This document shows positions 8,085 to 17,355 of a stretch of 28,252 nt of DNA, in pieces. Source of the stretch: an uncultured Steroidobacter sp. (lineage in GTDB: Bacteria; Pseudomonadota; Gammaproteobacteria; Steroidobacterales; Steroidobacteraceae). The notes below the pieces were generated by a model that did not search any database, had not been told where the DNA came from, and saw only the letters and a list, made by a program, of their open reading frames with translations. The position numbers and the translations under genes are program-made. Location of the stretch: assembly GCA_946478975.1 (NCBI GenBank), contig CAMLEO010000057.1:1-28252 (forward strand), written 5' to 3'. Position 1 is the first letter of the stretch. Each line of letters opens with the position of its first letter.

Positions 8085-9163
8085 AGATCGGCATCATCGG
8101 AGCGGGCCAGCTGGGACGCATGCTGGCCCTGGCGGGATATCCGTTGGGATTGCGTTTCGTGTTCCTGGATCAGAGCACGGATGCACCGGGCGCGCAGGTC
8201 GGTCGCATCATTCAAGGTGCATTCGACGACGGCGAGAAACTCGCCGAGCTCGCGAAAGAAGTCGACGTGGTCACGTTCGATGTCGAGAACGTTCCCGTGG
8301 GCGCGGTCGAGCCGATTGCCGCGCAAAAGCCTTTCCTGCCGCCAGTCAAAGCGCTCGGCGCTTCGCAGGATCGCCTGCACGAGAAAACATTATTTCGCCA
8401 GTTGAAGATTCCGACGCCGCCGTTCATGGCGGTGGATTCGGTCGAAGACCTGCGCGCAGCGGTGGCGCAGATCGGCTTGCCCGGCGTGTTGAAAACGCGC
8501 CGCCTGGGCTATGACGGCCGCGGTCAGTTTTATCTGCGCAAGCCTGGCGACGTGGAAACGGCCTGGCAGACGCTCGGCACGGTACCGCTGATTTATGAAG
8601 GTTTTGTAACGTTCACGCGCGAAGTCTCGCTGATCGGCGTGCGCAGCACGCGTGGCGAAACTTTGTTTTATCCGCTGTCCGCGAACACGCATTCCGAAGG
8701 CATTCTGCGCTACTCGGTCGCGCCCTATCGCAGCGCTGCGCTCCAGAAGCAGGCCGAAACATACATGCGCAAGCTGCTCAAATACTTGGATTACGCCGGC
8801 GTGCTGACGATCGAGTTCTTCGTCCAGGGCGGCAAGCTGATTGCAAACGAAATGGCGCCGCGGGTCCACAACTCGGGCCACTGGACCATCGAGGGCGCGC
8901 AGACCAGCCAGTTCGAAAATCACGTCCGCGCCATCCTGGGGCTGCCGCTGGGCAGTACCCGCCCGAATGGCCATTCCGCGATGATGAACTTCATCGGTAG
9001 CATCCCCGAGCTCGGGAACATTCTGCGAGTGTCGGGCGTACACTTTCACAGCTACGGTAAAGAACCGCGGCCCAACCGCAAGCTGGGACATTGCACGATC
9101 AACGCTCCTTCTCCGGCTGCCCGGGACCGAGCCTTGCGGCAGCTGCTCCGGCTCAAGATGTAA
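8081..9163 (+). CDS. purK: N5-carboxyaminoimidazole ribonucleotide synthase
   Basis: ATP-grasp ligase that makes N5-CAIR from AIR, bicarbonate and ATP. The 360-aa length is normal for the family (355-390). The Rossmann-like start [21 protein letters not shown] is followed by the central [11 protein letters not shown], the ATP-grasp [14 protein letters not shown] loop, and [36 protein letters not shown], which carries the metal and phosphate ligands. It overlaps purE by 4 nt. Downstream, GACGCTC (9171-9177) and GAGCGTC (9196-9202) could pair across an 18-nt loop, but no U tract directly follows, so it is a weak terminator candidate at best. Confidence 0.96.
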   Translation: MKIGIIGAGQLGRMLALAGYPLGLRFVFLDQSTDAPGAQVGRIIQGAFDDGEKLAELAKEVDVVTFDVENVPVGAVEPIAAQKPFLPPVKALGASQDRLHEKTLFRQLKIPTPPFMAVDSVEDLRAAVAQIGLPGVLKTRRLGYDGRGQFYLRKPGDVETAWQTLGTVPLIYEGFVTFTREVSLIGVRSTRGETLFYPLSANTHSEGILRYSVAPYRSAALQKQAETYMRKLLKYLDYAGVLTIEFFVQGGKLIANEMAPRVHNSGHWTIEGAQTSQFENHVRAILGLPLGSTRPNGHSAMMNFIGSIPELGNILRVSGVHFHSYGKEPRPNRKLGHCTINAPSPAARDRALRQLLRLKM

Positions 9164-9315
9164 GTCAGCGGACGCTCCAGATTCTGTCGTATCGAGAGCG
9201 TCTGGTGAAATCGAGCGTGGTTTTTGTGTCCGGTCGCGGTTGCCCGTAAACTTTCGCCAACCCGCGGCGCGGGCCACTGCCTGAGCACTGCCCGCCCAGT
9301 AGGTCACCAAACCGC
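9164..9315 (+). other. Intergenic region between purK and the AAA-FHA gene
   Basis: A 152-nt gap. It holds one 7-bp inverted repeat (GACGCTC at 9171-9177 with GAGCGTC at 9196-9202) and a T5 run at 9220-9224 too far away to make a normal intrinsic terminator. An AGGT at 9301-9304 is the only Shine-Dalgarno-like sequence before the ATG at 9316. No convincing promoter was found by eye. Confidence 0.4.
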
Positions 9316-10728
9316 ATGTATCTCGAACTGTTCAAGCTGCACGAACTGCCGTTTCGGCTCACGCCGGACCCGCAATTCCTGTACCTGTCCAAACACCATG
9401 CGCGCGCCAAGGCGTACATGGAGTCCACTATCTGGTTCACCGACGGCTTCGTCGTCATCACCGGTGAGATCGGCTCCGGCAAAACCACCTTGATCGAGAC
9501 CTTCCTCAAGGAGCTCGAAAAAGACGTGGTGGTGGCGCAGATCAACCAGACCCAGGTCACTGCGATCGAATTCCTGCAGACGCTGCTGGTGCAGTTCGGT
9601 TTCTCGCCGTTCAAGATGAAAAAGGCCGAGCTGCTGGCGACGCTGAATGAGTTTCTGGTCGAGCAATACGCCAACGGCCGGCGCGTCCTGCTGATCGTCG
9701 ACGAGGCGCAGAACCTTTCCAACAAAGTGCTGGAAGAGATCCGCATGCTGTCGGGCGTCGAGACCACCAAGGAGAAGGTCCTGCGCATCATTCTCGCCGG
9801 GCAGCCGGAGCTGAATGACAAGCTCAATTCGCCGAACCTGGTGCAGCTCGCACAACGCATTCGCCTGCGCTTCCATCTCACTGCGCTGTCCAAGACGGAC
9901 ATGGCGGCTTACATCCAGCATCGCCTGGAAGTCGCCGGCTCGCAGGGCCGCGAGATTTTCGATCCCGAAACGTTTTCTTTGATCTATCGCTACACCGGCG
10001 GCATTCCCCGCCTGGTGAACACGCTCGCCGATACGTCCATGATGGCGGCGTTCGCGCAGGATCGCCCGAATGTCAGCGTCGACGACGTGAAAGCGGCGAT
10101 CGAAGAGTTGCAGTGGGTGGAATACGCCGAGCGCTCGGTGAAGTTACAAGCGCTGCACGGACTGCCGGGCAGCATGAACGCCGGCAGCTTCAGCGGCATG
10201 AATGGCGGCAGCCATCACCACAGCGGCAACGGCACCAGCGAGCCTTCGACCGACCGGCGCATCGTGCTCGGCCGCATCCTGGTCGGCTTCAACGGCCAGA
10301 CCATCGCGGAGCGCGAGCTCACGCCCGGACGTTTCATCATCGGCCGCACGCCGGACAACGATCTGCAGATCGACAGCAAATACATCAGCCGTCATCACGC
10401 ACAGATCATCACGTCGATTCATACCTCGGTGCTGGAAGATCTCAACAGCACCAACGGCATTTACGTGCGCTCCAAGCGCGTCCGCCGCCGCATGCTCAAC
10501 GACGGCGACGTGGTGCAGATCGGTCAGCACGAGATCATGTATTTCGACGAGCGCACCAACCGCAGCCGGACCGCGTTCCACGAAATCGACGACGACGCGC
10601 AGCTGATGCCGGACCCGCTGATGGGCGGCGACCGCGGCCATGCCGCGACGCTCGCTCAAGACGACAATCAACCATTGGAAGAGCGGGAAGACGAAGAGGA
10701 AGACGAGCGCGAGCTCAGGGGGCCGTAA
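9316..10728 (+). CDS. ExeA-type AAA ATPase fused to a C-terminal FHA domain
   Basis: A 470-aa two-domain protein. The first part (about 1-270) is the ExeA/GspA-type AAA ATPase: YLELFKLHELPFRLTPDPQFLYLS at the start, Walker A GEIGSGKTT at residues 50-58, Walker B LLIVDEAQN at 125-133, then the sensor region and GGIPRLVNTLAD. A Gly/Ser/His/Asn-rich linker (about 285-310) leads to an FHA domain (about 316-412) with the conserved GRTPDNDLQI, SRHHAQI and LEDLNSTNGIYV motifs that read phosphothreonine. It ends in an acidic tail. It has no membrane helix, and no secretion, pilus or exosortase genes are next to it. ExeA-type proteins help assemble envelope structures; the FHA domain suggests control by phosphorylation, an inference. 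Confidence 0.88.
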   Translation: MYLELFKLHELPFRLTPDPQFLYLSKHHARAKAYMESTIWFTDGFVVITGEIGSGKTTLIETFLKELEKDVVVAQINQTQVTAIEFLQTLLVQFGFSPFKMKKAELLATLNEFLVEQYANGRRVLLIVDEAQNLSNKVLEEIRMLSGVETTKEKVLRIILAGQPELNDKLNSPNLVQLAQRIRLRFHLTALSKTDMAAYIQHRLEVAGSQGREIFDPETFSLIYRYTGGIPRLVNTLADTSMMAAFAQDRPNVSVDDVKAAIEELQWVEYAERSVKLQALHGLPGSMNAGSFSGMNGGSHHHSGNGTSEPSTDRRIVLGRILVGFNGQTIAERELTPGRFIIGRTPDNDLQIDSKYISRHHAQIITSIHTSVLEDLNSTNGIYVRSKRVRRRMLNDGDVVQIGQHEIMYFDERTNRSRTAFHEIDDDAQLMPDPLMGGDRGHAATLAQDDNQPLEEREDEEEDERELRGP

Positions 10729-10737
10729 CGGCCCTCT
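10717..10737. terminator. Hairpin over the stop codon of the AAA-FHA gene
   Basis: AGGGGGCCG and CGGCCCTCT pair over 9 bp (one G-U) around a 3-nt loop that is exactly the TAA stop codon. It lies between two convergent genes and is GC-rich enough to be stable, but no U run follows on either strand. It may be a bidirectional barrier or 3'-end stabiliser rather than a classical terminator. Confidence 0.4.
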
Positions 10738-10748
10738 CGCGACTTTGA

Positions 10749-10976
10749 TCAAACTTTGTCGTCGAGCGAACGGCTGTCGTACTCAGCCTGCTTGGTTCGA
10801 TAATCTTTTCGGCGCAGCCATAGCACCAGCCCACCCATCAGGCTCAGAGCGCCGATGGCAAGAAACACGCTGGGCCACACTTGCAGCTGCACCAGCCACG
10901 CCGCCGCCAGCAGCACAGCGCCGAGCAGCATGTACAGATAAGGCAGGACTTCGTAGACCGGGCGTGAGATCCACAT
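10749..10976 (-). CDS. Small two-helix membrane protein of unknown function
   Basis: A 75-aa protein with two predicted membrane helices (about residues 11-30 and 35-54) and a charged, basic-then-acidic tail of about 20 residues (LRRKDYRTKQAEYDSRSLDD). It begins 18 nt after the tldD stop on the same strand, with an AGGA at a usable distance, so it is probably the last gene of the maf-rng-yhdP-nitrilase-tldD operon. No catalytic motif is visible and no family could be named with confidence. Confidence 0.65.
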   Translation of the reverse strand: MWISRPVYEVLPYLYMLLGAVLLAAAWLVQLQVWPSVFLAIGALSLMGGLVLWLRRKDYRTKQAEYDSRSLDDKV

Positions 10977-10994
10977 AGGCCTGCAATCCTAGCA

Positions 10995-12500
10995 TTAAGC
11001 TGCAGTACCGCCCACGGTCAGGCCATCCACTCGCAGCGTCGGCTGCCCGACACCGACCGGCACATCCTGCCCTTCCTTGCCGCACGTGCCGACGCCTTCG
11101 TCGAGCTTCAGATCGTTGCCGACCATCGACACGCGACGCATGACTTCGGGGCCGTTGCCGATCAGCGTCGCGCCACGCACCGGCGCGCCGAGCTTGCCGT
11201 TTTCGATCAAGTACGCTTCGCTGGCCGAGAACACGAACTTGCCCGAAGTGATATCGACCTGGCCGCCGCCGAAATTCCGGCAATACAGGCCTTTCTGCAC
11301 CGAGCCGATGATCTCCTGCGGATCGTGCTTGCCGGCGAGCATGTATGTATTCGTCATGCGCGGCATGGTCATGTGTGCGAACGATTCGCGACGACCGTTG
11401 CCCGTCGCCGCAACACCCATCAGCCGCGCGTTCAGCTTGTCTTGCATATATCCGCGCAGGATGCCGTTCTCGATCAGCGTCGTGCACTGAGTCGGTACGC
11501 CTTCGTCGTCGATGTTCAACGAACCGCGGCGCGAGCCGAGCGTGCCGTCATCGACGATCGTGCAATGTTCCGAGGCGACCTTCTCGCCGATCTTGCCCGA
11601 GAACGCCGACGTGCCTTTGCGATTGAAGTCGCCTTCGAGGCCGTGACCGACCGCTTCGTGCAGCAGCACACCCGGCCAACCTGGACCGAGCACCACAGTC
11701 ATCGTGCCCGCCGGCGCCGGCACCGCATCGAGATTCACCAGCGCGCCACGCACCGCTTCGTGCACCAGCTCTTTCCAGCGATCTTTCTCGATGAACTTGG
11801 CGAAGCCATAACGTCCGCCCGTGCCCGCGTAACCCTGCTCGCGACGACCGTCTTTCTCGACGATCACAGAAACATTCATGCGCACCAGCGGCCGCACATC
11901 GGCCGCAACAGTGCCGTCGCTCGACATCACCAATATCACTTCGTGCGTGCCCGACAGGCTCGCCATCACTTGCGTTACGTGCGGATCCAGGCGACGCGCC
12001 TCCCGATCGATCTTTTCGAGCAGCTGCACTTTGTCAGTGTCGCTCAGTCCTTCGAGCGGGTCGAGCGGCAGATACAACTGATGACCTGCAGTCGAGCGCC
12101 ATGCTTGCATCGAAGTGCTCGCGCCGCTGCGTGCGATCGCTCGCGCAGCCATCGACGCTTCGGTCAGTGCCGGCAACAAAATCTCATCGGAATACGCGAA
12201 GCCCGTTTTCTCGCCCGCGAGCGCGCGCACGCCGACGCCCTGCTCGATGCTGTGCGAGCCGTCCTTGACGATGCTGTCCTCCAGCGACCACGACTCCTCG
12301 CGGCTCAGCTGAAAATACAGATCGGCGTAATCGACGCTGTAGCCCATGACGCTGCCGAGCACGTTGGCGAGCCGGTCCTCGTCGAGCCCGGATGGCGCGA
12401 GGATCGCCCGACGCGCCACTTCCAGTGGCTGCGAGGCATTGAAGGCAGCGGGCAATTCCAGGTGGAGGCGGTCTCTGACGGCGGCTTGGACTGTGCTCAT
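10995..12500 (-). CDS. tldD: Zinc metalloprotease TldD
   Basis: Catalytic subunit of the TldD/TldE heterodimer that hydrolyses unfolded peptides. The 501-aa protein (family about 480) carries the zinc motif [11 protein letters not shown] with H281, E282 and H286 (HExxxH). Flanking signatures are [34 protein letters not shown], and the C-terminal [44 protein letters not shown]. The ATG is 8 nt from the nitrilase-family stop, continuing the operon. Its partner pmbA lies 4 kb away on the same strand but in a separate transcription unit, with purEK and the AAA-FHA gene between. Confidence 0.96.
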   Translation of the reverse strand: MSTVQAAVRDRLHLELPAAFNASQPLEVARRAILAPSGLDEDRLANVLGSVMGYSVDYADLYFQLSREESWSLEDSIVKDGSHSIEQGVGVRALAGEKTGFAYSDEILLPALTEASMAARAIARSGASTSMQAWRSTAGHQLYLPLDPLEGLSDTDKVQLLEKIDREARRLDPHVTQVMASLSGTHEVILVMSSDGTVAADVRPLVRMNVSVIVEKDGRREQGYAGTGGRYGFAKFIEKDRWKELVHEAVRGALVNLDAVPAPAGTMTVVLGPGWPGVLLHEAVGHGLEGDFNRKGTSAFSGKIGEKVASEHCTIVDDGTLGSRRGSLNIDDEGVPTQCTTLIENGILRGYMQDKLNARLMGVAATGNGRRESFAHMTMPRMTNTYMLAGKHDPQEIIGSVQKGLYCRNFGGGQVDITSGKFVFSASEAYLIENGKLGAPVRGATLIGNGPEVMRRVSMVGNDLKLDEGVGTCGKEGQDVPVGVGQPTLRVDGLTVGGTAA

Positions 12501-12508
12501 GGATGCGA

Positions 12509-13366
12509 TTATGACGTGGACGGCGGCACAACGGAAAAGCGCCGATGCGACAGCGCCGGGAAGCGTTCACGGAGTTCTTGTTGCACAGTGCGGTCGATTT
12601 CCGCCACTGCAAGGCCAGGGCCGGGCTGGCCGACGCGGGAAAGTACTTGGCCCCACGGATCCACGATCAGCGAGTCTCCCCAGGTCTCCCGCCCGTTCGG
12701 ATGGATGCCGCTTTGAGCCGGGGCCAGTACGTAACACAGATTCTCAACCGCCCGGGCCCGCAGCAACAATTCCCAATGTGCCTTACCGGTGGGGGCGGTA
12801 AACGCTGAAGGCAGGCTAAGGATTTCCGCCCCCTGCTCCTGCAGCGCCCGAAATAATTCAGGAAATCTCACGTCGTAGCAGATGCCCATACCGACGCGGC
12901 CGATGGCTGTAGGAACGACCGTGGCATTGTTACCGGGCACGACTGTCGCCGATTCGCGATAACTCTCCTCGCGGTTGGGGATATCGACGTCGAACAGGTG
13001 AATCTTGTCGTACCGTCCCACGCAGCGGCCGCGCTCGTCGAACACCAGCGACGCCGCTGCGACCCGCTGAGGCTCGCCCTCGACGCGCAGTGGAATCGTG
13101 CCGCCGATGATCCAAAGACCCAACTCGCGTGCGCAGTGGCCTAGAAACGCCTGAATGGGGCCCTCGCCCGGCGCTTCTGCGACTTCGACTTTATCGACGT
13201 CGCGATGGCCCATGATGGCGAAATTTTCCGGCAAGACCGCGAGCGTCGCGCCTTCCACGCGAGCGCGCTCGAGCAAGGTACGTGCGGCGGCCAGATTGGC
13301 TTCGACCTCGGGCGCCGAGGTCATTTGCAGGACAGCTGCGCGAGTCAAACTCGTTGTATTAGTCAC
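12509..13366 (-). CDS. Carbon-nitrogen hydrolase (nitrilase superfamily, Nit/YbeM-like)
   Basis: A 285-aa cytoplasmic amidase of the Nit/YbeM group, whose best known activity is repair hydrolysis of deaminated glutathione. The Glu-Lys-Cys triad is present: E47 in VLPENFA, K121 in [11 protein letters not shown] and C163 in [10 protein letters not shown]. The GTG at 13366 was chosen because it aligns with the family N-terminus ([10 protein letters not shown]) and overlaps the yhdP stop by 8 nt; longer readings extend meaninglessly into yhdP. It sits between yhdP and tldD, the position it also has in Pseudomonas. The exact substrate cannot be read from the sequence. Confidence 0.88.
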   Translation of the reverse strand: MTNTTSLTRAAVLQMTSAPEVEANLAAARTLLERARVEGATLAVLPENFAIMGHRDVDKVEVAEAPGEGPIQAFLGHCARELGLWIIGGTIPLRVEGEPQRVAAASLVFDERGRCVGRYDKIHLFDVDIPNREESYRESATVVPGNNATVVPTAIGRVGMGICYDVRFPELFRALQEQGAEILSLPSAFTAPTGKAHWELLLRARAVENLCYVLAPAQSGIHPNGRETWGDSLIVDPWGQVLSRVGQPGPGLAVAEIDRTVQQELRERFPALSHRRFSVVPPSTS

Positions 13367-16300
13367 CCGATGCTTCCGCCTTGGCGGCGGCCGCGTCGAC
13401 GCGTTCCACCACCGGATCGTCCCAAGGACCGGTGATGCGATAGTACCCGCGCGTGATGCCCTTGAGGGGCTCTTTGAAAACTTGAGAAAACAGCAGCACA
13501 GCCGCGCCGACAACGGGCCCGCCGGCAAGCGCACCAGCCACGGGCAACGACGCACCGAGATTTCCCGTCACGACCGCTGTTTGATCGTAATCGCGCGTCC
13601 CCAACCCGGTGCGTCCGGCGATGCCGATCTCGGCCGCGGGTCCGCGAAGTAACAAATTGCTCGTATAAGCATTGCCGTCGCGCAATTCGAAATCGCCGTG
13701 CACAGTATCGAACGCGAGACCTTTCTCGGTGAGATCGCTGAAGTCCAGCGCCAGCCGGCGAGGCAGCGCGCCGACGCTGAACAAACCGAGCACGCGGCCC
13801 GCACCCGGCTGCAAATTCACCAGCTGCCCGGTCTCCGCATCGACGCTGATACCGCCCGACGCATGTTCGAGCATGCTGGCGTTGTAGCTGCCCGGCCAGG
13901 ACAAGTTCGCTTTGATGGCGCCGCGCTTCGCTTCGATGAATGGCGTGTAGTTGAGCCCTTTCAACGTCGCGGCGACGTCTTTGCTTTCGAGACTCGCGGT
14001 GAGCGATGAATGCTGGCCGTCGACAGTGTTCAACCATTCGCCTTGCGCGTCGGCGCGTGCCGATTCGCCGAGCACGGTGACGTTGTCGAAACGAATTCCC
14101 TGCGGCACTCGGCTCGCCTTCAAATCCACCGCGCCGATCACGCGCTGCCCGAGACTCAGGCTGCCGACATACACCTGCAGATTGGGAAAGTTGCGAGGAT
14201 CGGTCGGGGTGTTGTCATCTTTGCTGGCGGGCTGATCCGGTTGCTCGGCTTTATCCAGCACCAGGCGTTCCATCGTCGCGCGCAGCGGCTGCGCTCCAGT
14301 GAATGTTTGTGGAATCAGCACCTGGCCGGTCGCGGCATTGCCGCTCACATCGACTCGCCATCCGCTTTGAGTTGCTTGCAGCACGCCGCGCAGATCGGGG
14401 AAGCGATAACCAAACATCTGGAACTCGCCGACGCGCACATTCGCGGCCTGCAAGTAATCCGAGAGCGTCGCCTTGTCGTCGTCGCTTTGATCGGTGGTCG
14501 CATTGGCCGGCTGATCGCCGCGCAACGCCAACCAATCATCGAGCACGAACCGCTTCACGGTGCCTTCCACGCGCAAGCCACGATGGCTCGGCAACGCCGG
14601 TGACACGGCATCCGCGCGCACGCCGCCACGATCGAGCGACCAACCGTCGTCCCTTGTTTTCATGCGAATCAACGCGCGCACATCGCCGAAAGCAGTGCGC
14701 GTCAGGATCTGTTCGTCATCGGCATCCAACGTGACTTGCAGCGCTCGCAGATCGCCCGCGCCTTTGCCCAGCGGCTCGGGGAGTTGAATTCCCAAACCTC
14801 GCAGATCCGAATCGATGCGCACGGTGCGATGTCTTGCAGCCTCGGTCTCGGCGCTGTCGATGCGCATGCTCATGTGCCAGTCGGTATCGCCGCTCAACTT
14901 CACCGCCGCCGGCAGAGCAAACATTTTCTGCAGGTCGTCGGCATTGGCATGACCTTCGGCACTCAAGTCCGCCGCCAGCGCATTCTGCTGCTTGATGGTC
15001 ACATTCAGCGGACCGCCGAGCCAGGTGCCTCGCAGATTGCCCGAGGCGACCAGCGAGTTCTTGATCGTGAGATCGCCCGTGAGCTCGCGCACCGGCGCGT
15101 TCACTTTCTGCAGAGCCACGGTCGCATTCGCCAAGCGGGTGGTGATATCGATCTTGCGGTCGTCGAGATTCTTGAGCGGCAAGTCGAGTTTGATGTCGGC
15201 GATCATCGGCCCTTTGCCGCCGAGCCGCGCGAATGTGTCGCCAAGCCTCGGGCCGATCGGACTGCGCTTGACGAAAGCGAGCCCCGCGTCGACATCGCCG
15301 CCGGCGCTCGCCTTGATCAGCAAATCGTTTTGTCTGAAGTCGGCGATGTCGGCGATCGCCTGGTGCATGCGCAGGCCGCCCACCATCGCCGAGGTCGCGT
15401 TGATGTGCATGCCCTGGTTGCGAAACTCGACCACCGCCTTGAGCTCGCGCGCCGGCTCCCAGCCCGGCTGATAATCGAACACCGCGTTGTCCACCTCCCC
15501 GCGCGCCAGGAACAAGCCTTCGTTCTTGCGGAACGGGAACGAGCGCATCGGACCTTTGTATGTAAACTCCGCGCTGCTGATGCTGCCTTCGACGAACGCG
15601 CGATCGAACCATTCGAGCGTCTTCGGTCCCATGCGATCGGCGGGCAGATATTTGGAAGTGGAAGCGACGCGCAGGCCTTCACCTTGCGCGAACAGATCGA
15701 GAATCGGCGAGCTGCCATCGCTCGGCAGCTGCAGATTCATGCGAGCGACAGCGCGACCATCATCGCCCTGCAGGCGCAGCTGATCGGTCGCAATCATCAG
15801 TCCCTTGTCGTCGCGTTCCCAGGTGAGCGCGCCGTCGACGCTCGACGCCGTCAGCACATCACGAAACATTCGCGGCAATGTGAATTCGACATTCTTCGAG
15901 GCCAGCCGCAGCTCACCCGACTCCTCGCTGGCCCGCAACTGGCCGCTGAGACCGGTGAGCCCCGGCGTCTGCAACACCGGCTGGAAGCCGATCGACTCCA
16001 GCTTGGTCGCAAGCGTGTACTTGGGCCTGGCGTCCGCCGTCTCACGCAGCAGCGAAAATTTCGTATCGACCAGCGCGCCCTTCGCTCGCATGGCTCGCAC
16101 TCGCGCGGCGCCTTCGCTTTCCGGCAGATAACTCAGCCAGGGCCAGATGTTTTCGAGCACCAGGCGATCGGCCTGGCCGCTGATGTTCAATCCGCCCTGC
16201 TCGTTGCGGCTGAACAGCGCGGAGATTTCTTTCGCCTGCCACTGCGAGTCGGAGCGCCTGGCGTCGAGATTCGACAGCGTCACCGACCATTGATTGTCCG

Positions 16301-17339
16301 TTCTCTGCGCGCGCACAGCGAACGCCAGGTGCTCATAACTCAGCACCTGCGGCGGCTTCGGCGCATCGTCGTCGGTTGTCTCTTCAGTCGTTTCGGTTAC
16401 GACTTCTTCGGTCTTGGTCGTGGCGGGCTCGCCCGACGGCGGCTGTTCGAGCGGCTGTGCTTCGGGCAACGGTATGGTCCACACCGGCAGCTCGGTGATG
16501 AGCTGTCGTACGTCGACGATTCCGGAGACTTGCATCAACTCGGCGCCGCGCAGAATGCCGTTCACGGTTACTGCACCATGGCCTGTTTCAGGCGCCGGCC
16601 ACGAGTCCGGCAGCAGATCGGCCCAGCCTGCGAGGTCGAGCTTGTTGCCCTGAACGGTGAATGCAGAAATCAGCCGTTCCGAATGTTCGAACTTGCCGTC
16701 GGTGCTGCCGGAGAATTTCAACTCATCGCCGAGCGCCGGCGGCAGCGACGCTGTGCCGGTGACTCGCAGCGAATCGCTGCTGCGCGTGAGATCGAAACTC
16801 ACGCCCTCGAGCGACCACGGCCCACGCCCGGTGATCTCATCGCGAAAGCTCACCACCGCGCTTTGCACGACGAAACGTCCGGTCGGCATTTGATCGAGCG
16901 CGATCGGCTTGTCTCGTTCCGGCAGCGCGCTTTGGCCGAGCAGCTGGATCTTGCCTTCCTTGGTACGGATCAAAGCGATCTGCGGTCCTTCGAGCGCGAA
17001 CCGGCCGCCAGTCAGGCGGCCGTTGGCAATCGAGTTCCACAAGTCGAAGCCGATGCTGCCGCGCTTGGCGCTGAACAACGTGCGAGTGCGATCCGGTGTG
17101 CGCACCACGGCGTCGTCGAACACCAGTTCCGGACCATACAAACGCAAGCGCGCGCTCAAGGTCCGGAATTCGACGATGAGCCCGCTGCGCTGGCTGATCC
17201 AGTCCTGCAGCTGTACGCGATACTCGGGCACGCGCCCGACGATGAAACCAAAAGTGGCGAACAACAGCGCAATCACCACCGCCAACGCGATCAGGCTGCC
17301 GAGCAGCCATTTGAGAATTTTGCGTGGGCGGGGGGACAT
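13359..17339 (-). CDS. yhdP: AsmA-like envelope lipid-transport protein YhdP
   Basis: A 1326-aa inner-membrane-anchored, beta-rich protein of the AsmA-like bridge family, implicated with TamB and YdbH in phospholipid transport to the outer membrane. One N-terminal membrane helix (ILKWLLGSLIALAVVIALLF) is followed by an AsmA-type start (VPEYRVQLQDWISQRSGLIVEF) and a very long periplasmic part, ending with the DUF3971/AsmA-type C-terminal block (FSVGALPRRLALDFSDLTEKGLAFDTVHGDFELRDG). The ATG at 17339 was preferred over TTG at 17348. An acidic Thr/Glu-rich linker lies near residues 285-330. It sits between rng and the nitrilase gene, as in E. coli and Pseudomonas, and overlaps the latter by 8 nt. 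Confidence 0.93.
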   Translation of the reverse strand: MSPRPRKILKWLLGSLIALAVVIALLFATFGFIVGRVPEYRVQLQDWISQRSGLIVEFRTLSARLRLYGPELVFDDAVVRTPDRTRTLFSAKRGSIGFDLWNSIANGRLTGGRFALEGPQIALIRTKEGKIQLLGQSALPERDKPIALDQMPTGRFVVQSAVVSFRDEITGRGPWSLEGVSFDLTRSSDSLRVTGTASLPPALGDELKFSGSTDGKFEHSERLISAFTVQGNKLDLAGWADLLPDSWPAPETGHGAVTVNGILRGAELMQVSGIVDVRQLITELPVWTIPLPEAQPLEQPPSGEPATTKTEEVVTETTEETTDDDAPKPPQVLSYEHLAFAVRAQRTDNQWSVTLSNLDARRSDSQWQAKEISALFSRNEQGGLNISGQADRLVLENIWPWLSYLPESEGAARVRAMRAKGALVDTKFSLLRETADARPKYTLATKLESIGFQPVLQTPGLTGLSGQLRASEESGELRLASKNVEFTLPRMFRDVLTASSVDGALTWERDDKGLMIATDQLRLQGDDGRAVARMNLQLPSDGSSPILDLFAQGEGLRVASTSKYLPADRMGPKTLEWFDRAFVEGSISSAEFTYKGPMRSFPFRKNEGLFLARGEVDNAVFDYQPGWEPARELKAVVEFRNQGMHINATSAMVGGLRMHQAIADIADFRQNDLLIKASAGGDVDAGLAFVKRSPIGPRLGDTFARLGGKGPMIADIKLDLPLKNLDDRKIDITTRLANATVALQKVNAPVRELTGDLTIKNSLVASGNLRGTWLGGPLNVTIKQQNALAADLSAEGHANADDLQKMFALPAAVKLSGDTDWHMSMRIDSAETEAARHRTVRIDSDLRGLGIQLPEPLGKGAGDLRALQVTLDADDEQILTRTAFGDVRALIRMKTRDDGWSLDRGGVRADAVSPALPSHRGLRVEGTVKRFVLDDWLALRGDQPANATTDQSDDDKATLSDYLQAANVRVGEFQMFGYRFPDLRGVLQATQSGWRVDVSGNAATGQVLIPQTFTGAQPLRATMERLVLDKAEQPDQPASKDDNTPTDPRNFPNLQVYVGSLSLGQRVIGAVDLKASRVPQGIRFDNVTVLGESARADAQGEWLNTVDGQHSSLTASLESKDVAATLKGLNYTPFIEAKRGAIKANLSWPGSYNASMLEHASGGISVDAETGQLVNLQPGAGRVLGLFSVGALPRRLALDFSDLTEKGLAFDTVHGDFELRDGNAYTSNLLLRGPAAEIGIAGRTGLGTRDYDQTAVVTGNLGASLPVAGALAGGPVVGAAVLLFSQVFKEPLKGITRGYYRITGPWDDPVVERVDAAAAKAEASGD

Positions 17340-17355
17340 GGAGCTCAACGGGCCG

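Noticed and set aside
9171..9224. Intrinsic terminator after purK
   Set aside because: The 7-bp stem has an 18-nt loop and the T5 run is 17 nt away.
11325..12716. 463-codon plus-strand frame antisense to tldD
   Set aside because: No recognisable domain; tldD on the other strand has a full set of motifs.
12509..13555. Nitrilase-family reading extended upstream to 13555
   Set aside because: The extra 63 residues are yhdP sequence in another frame; GTG 13366 matches the family start.
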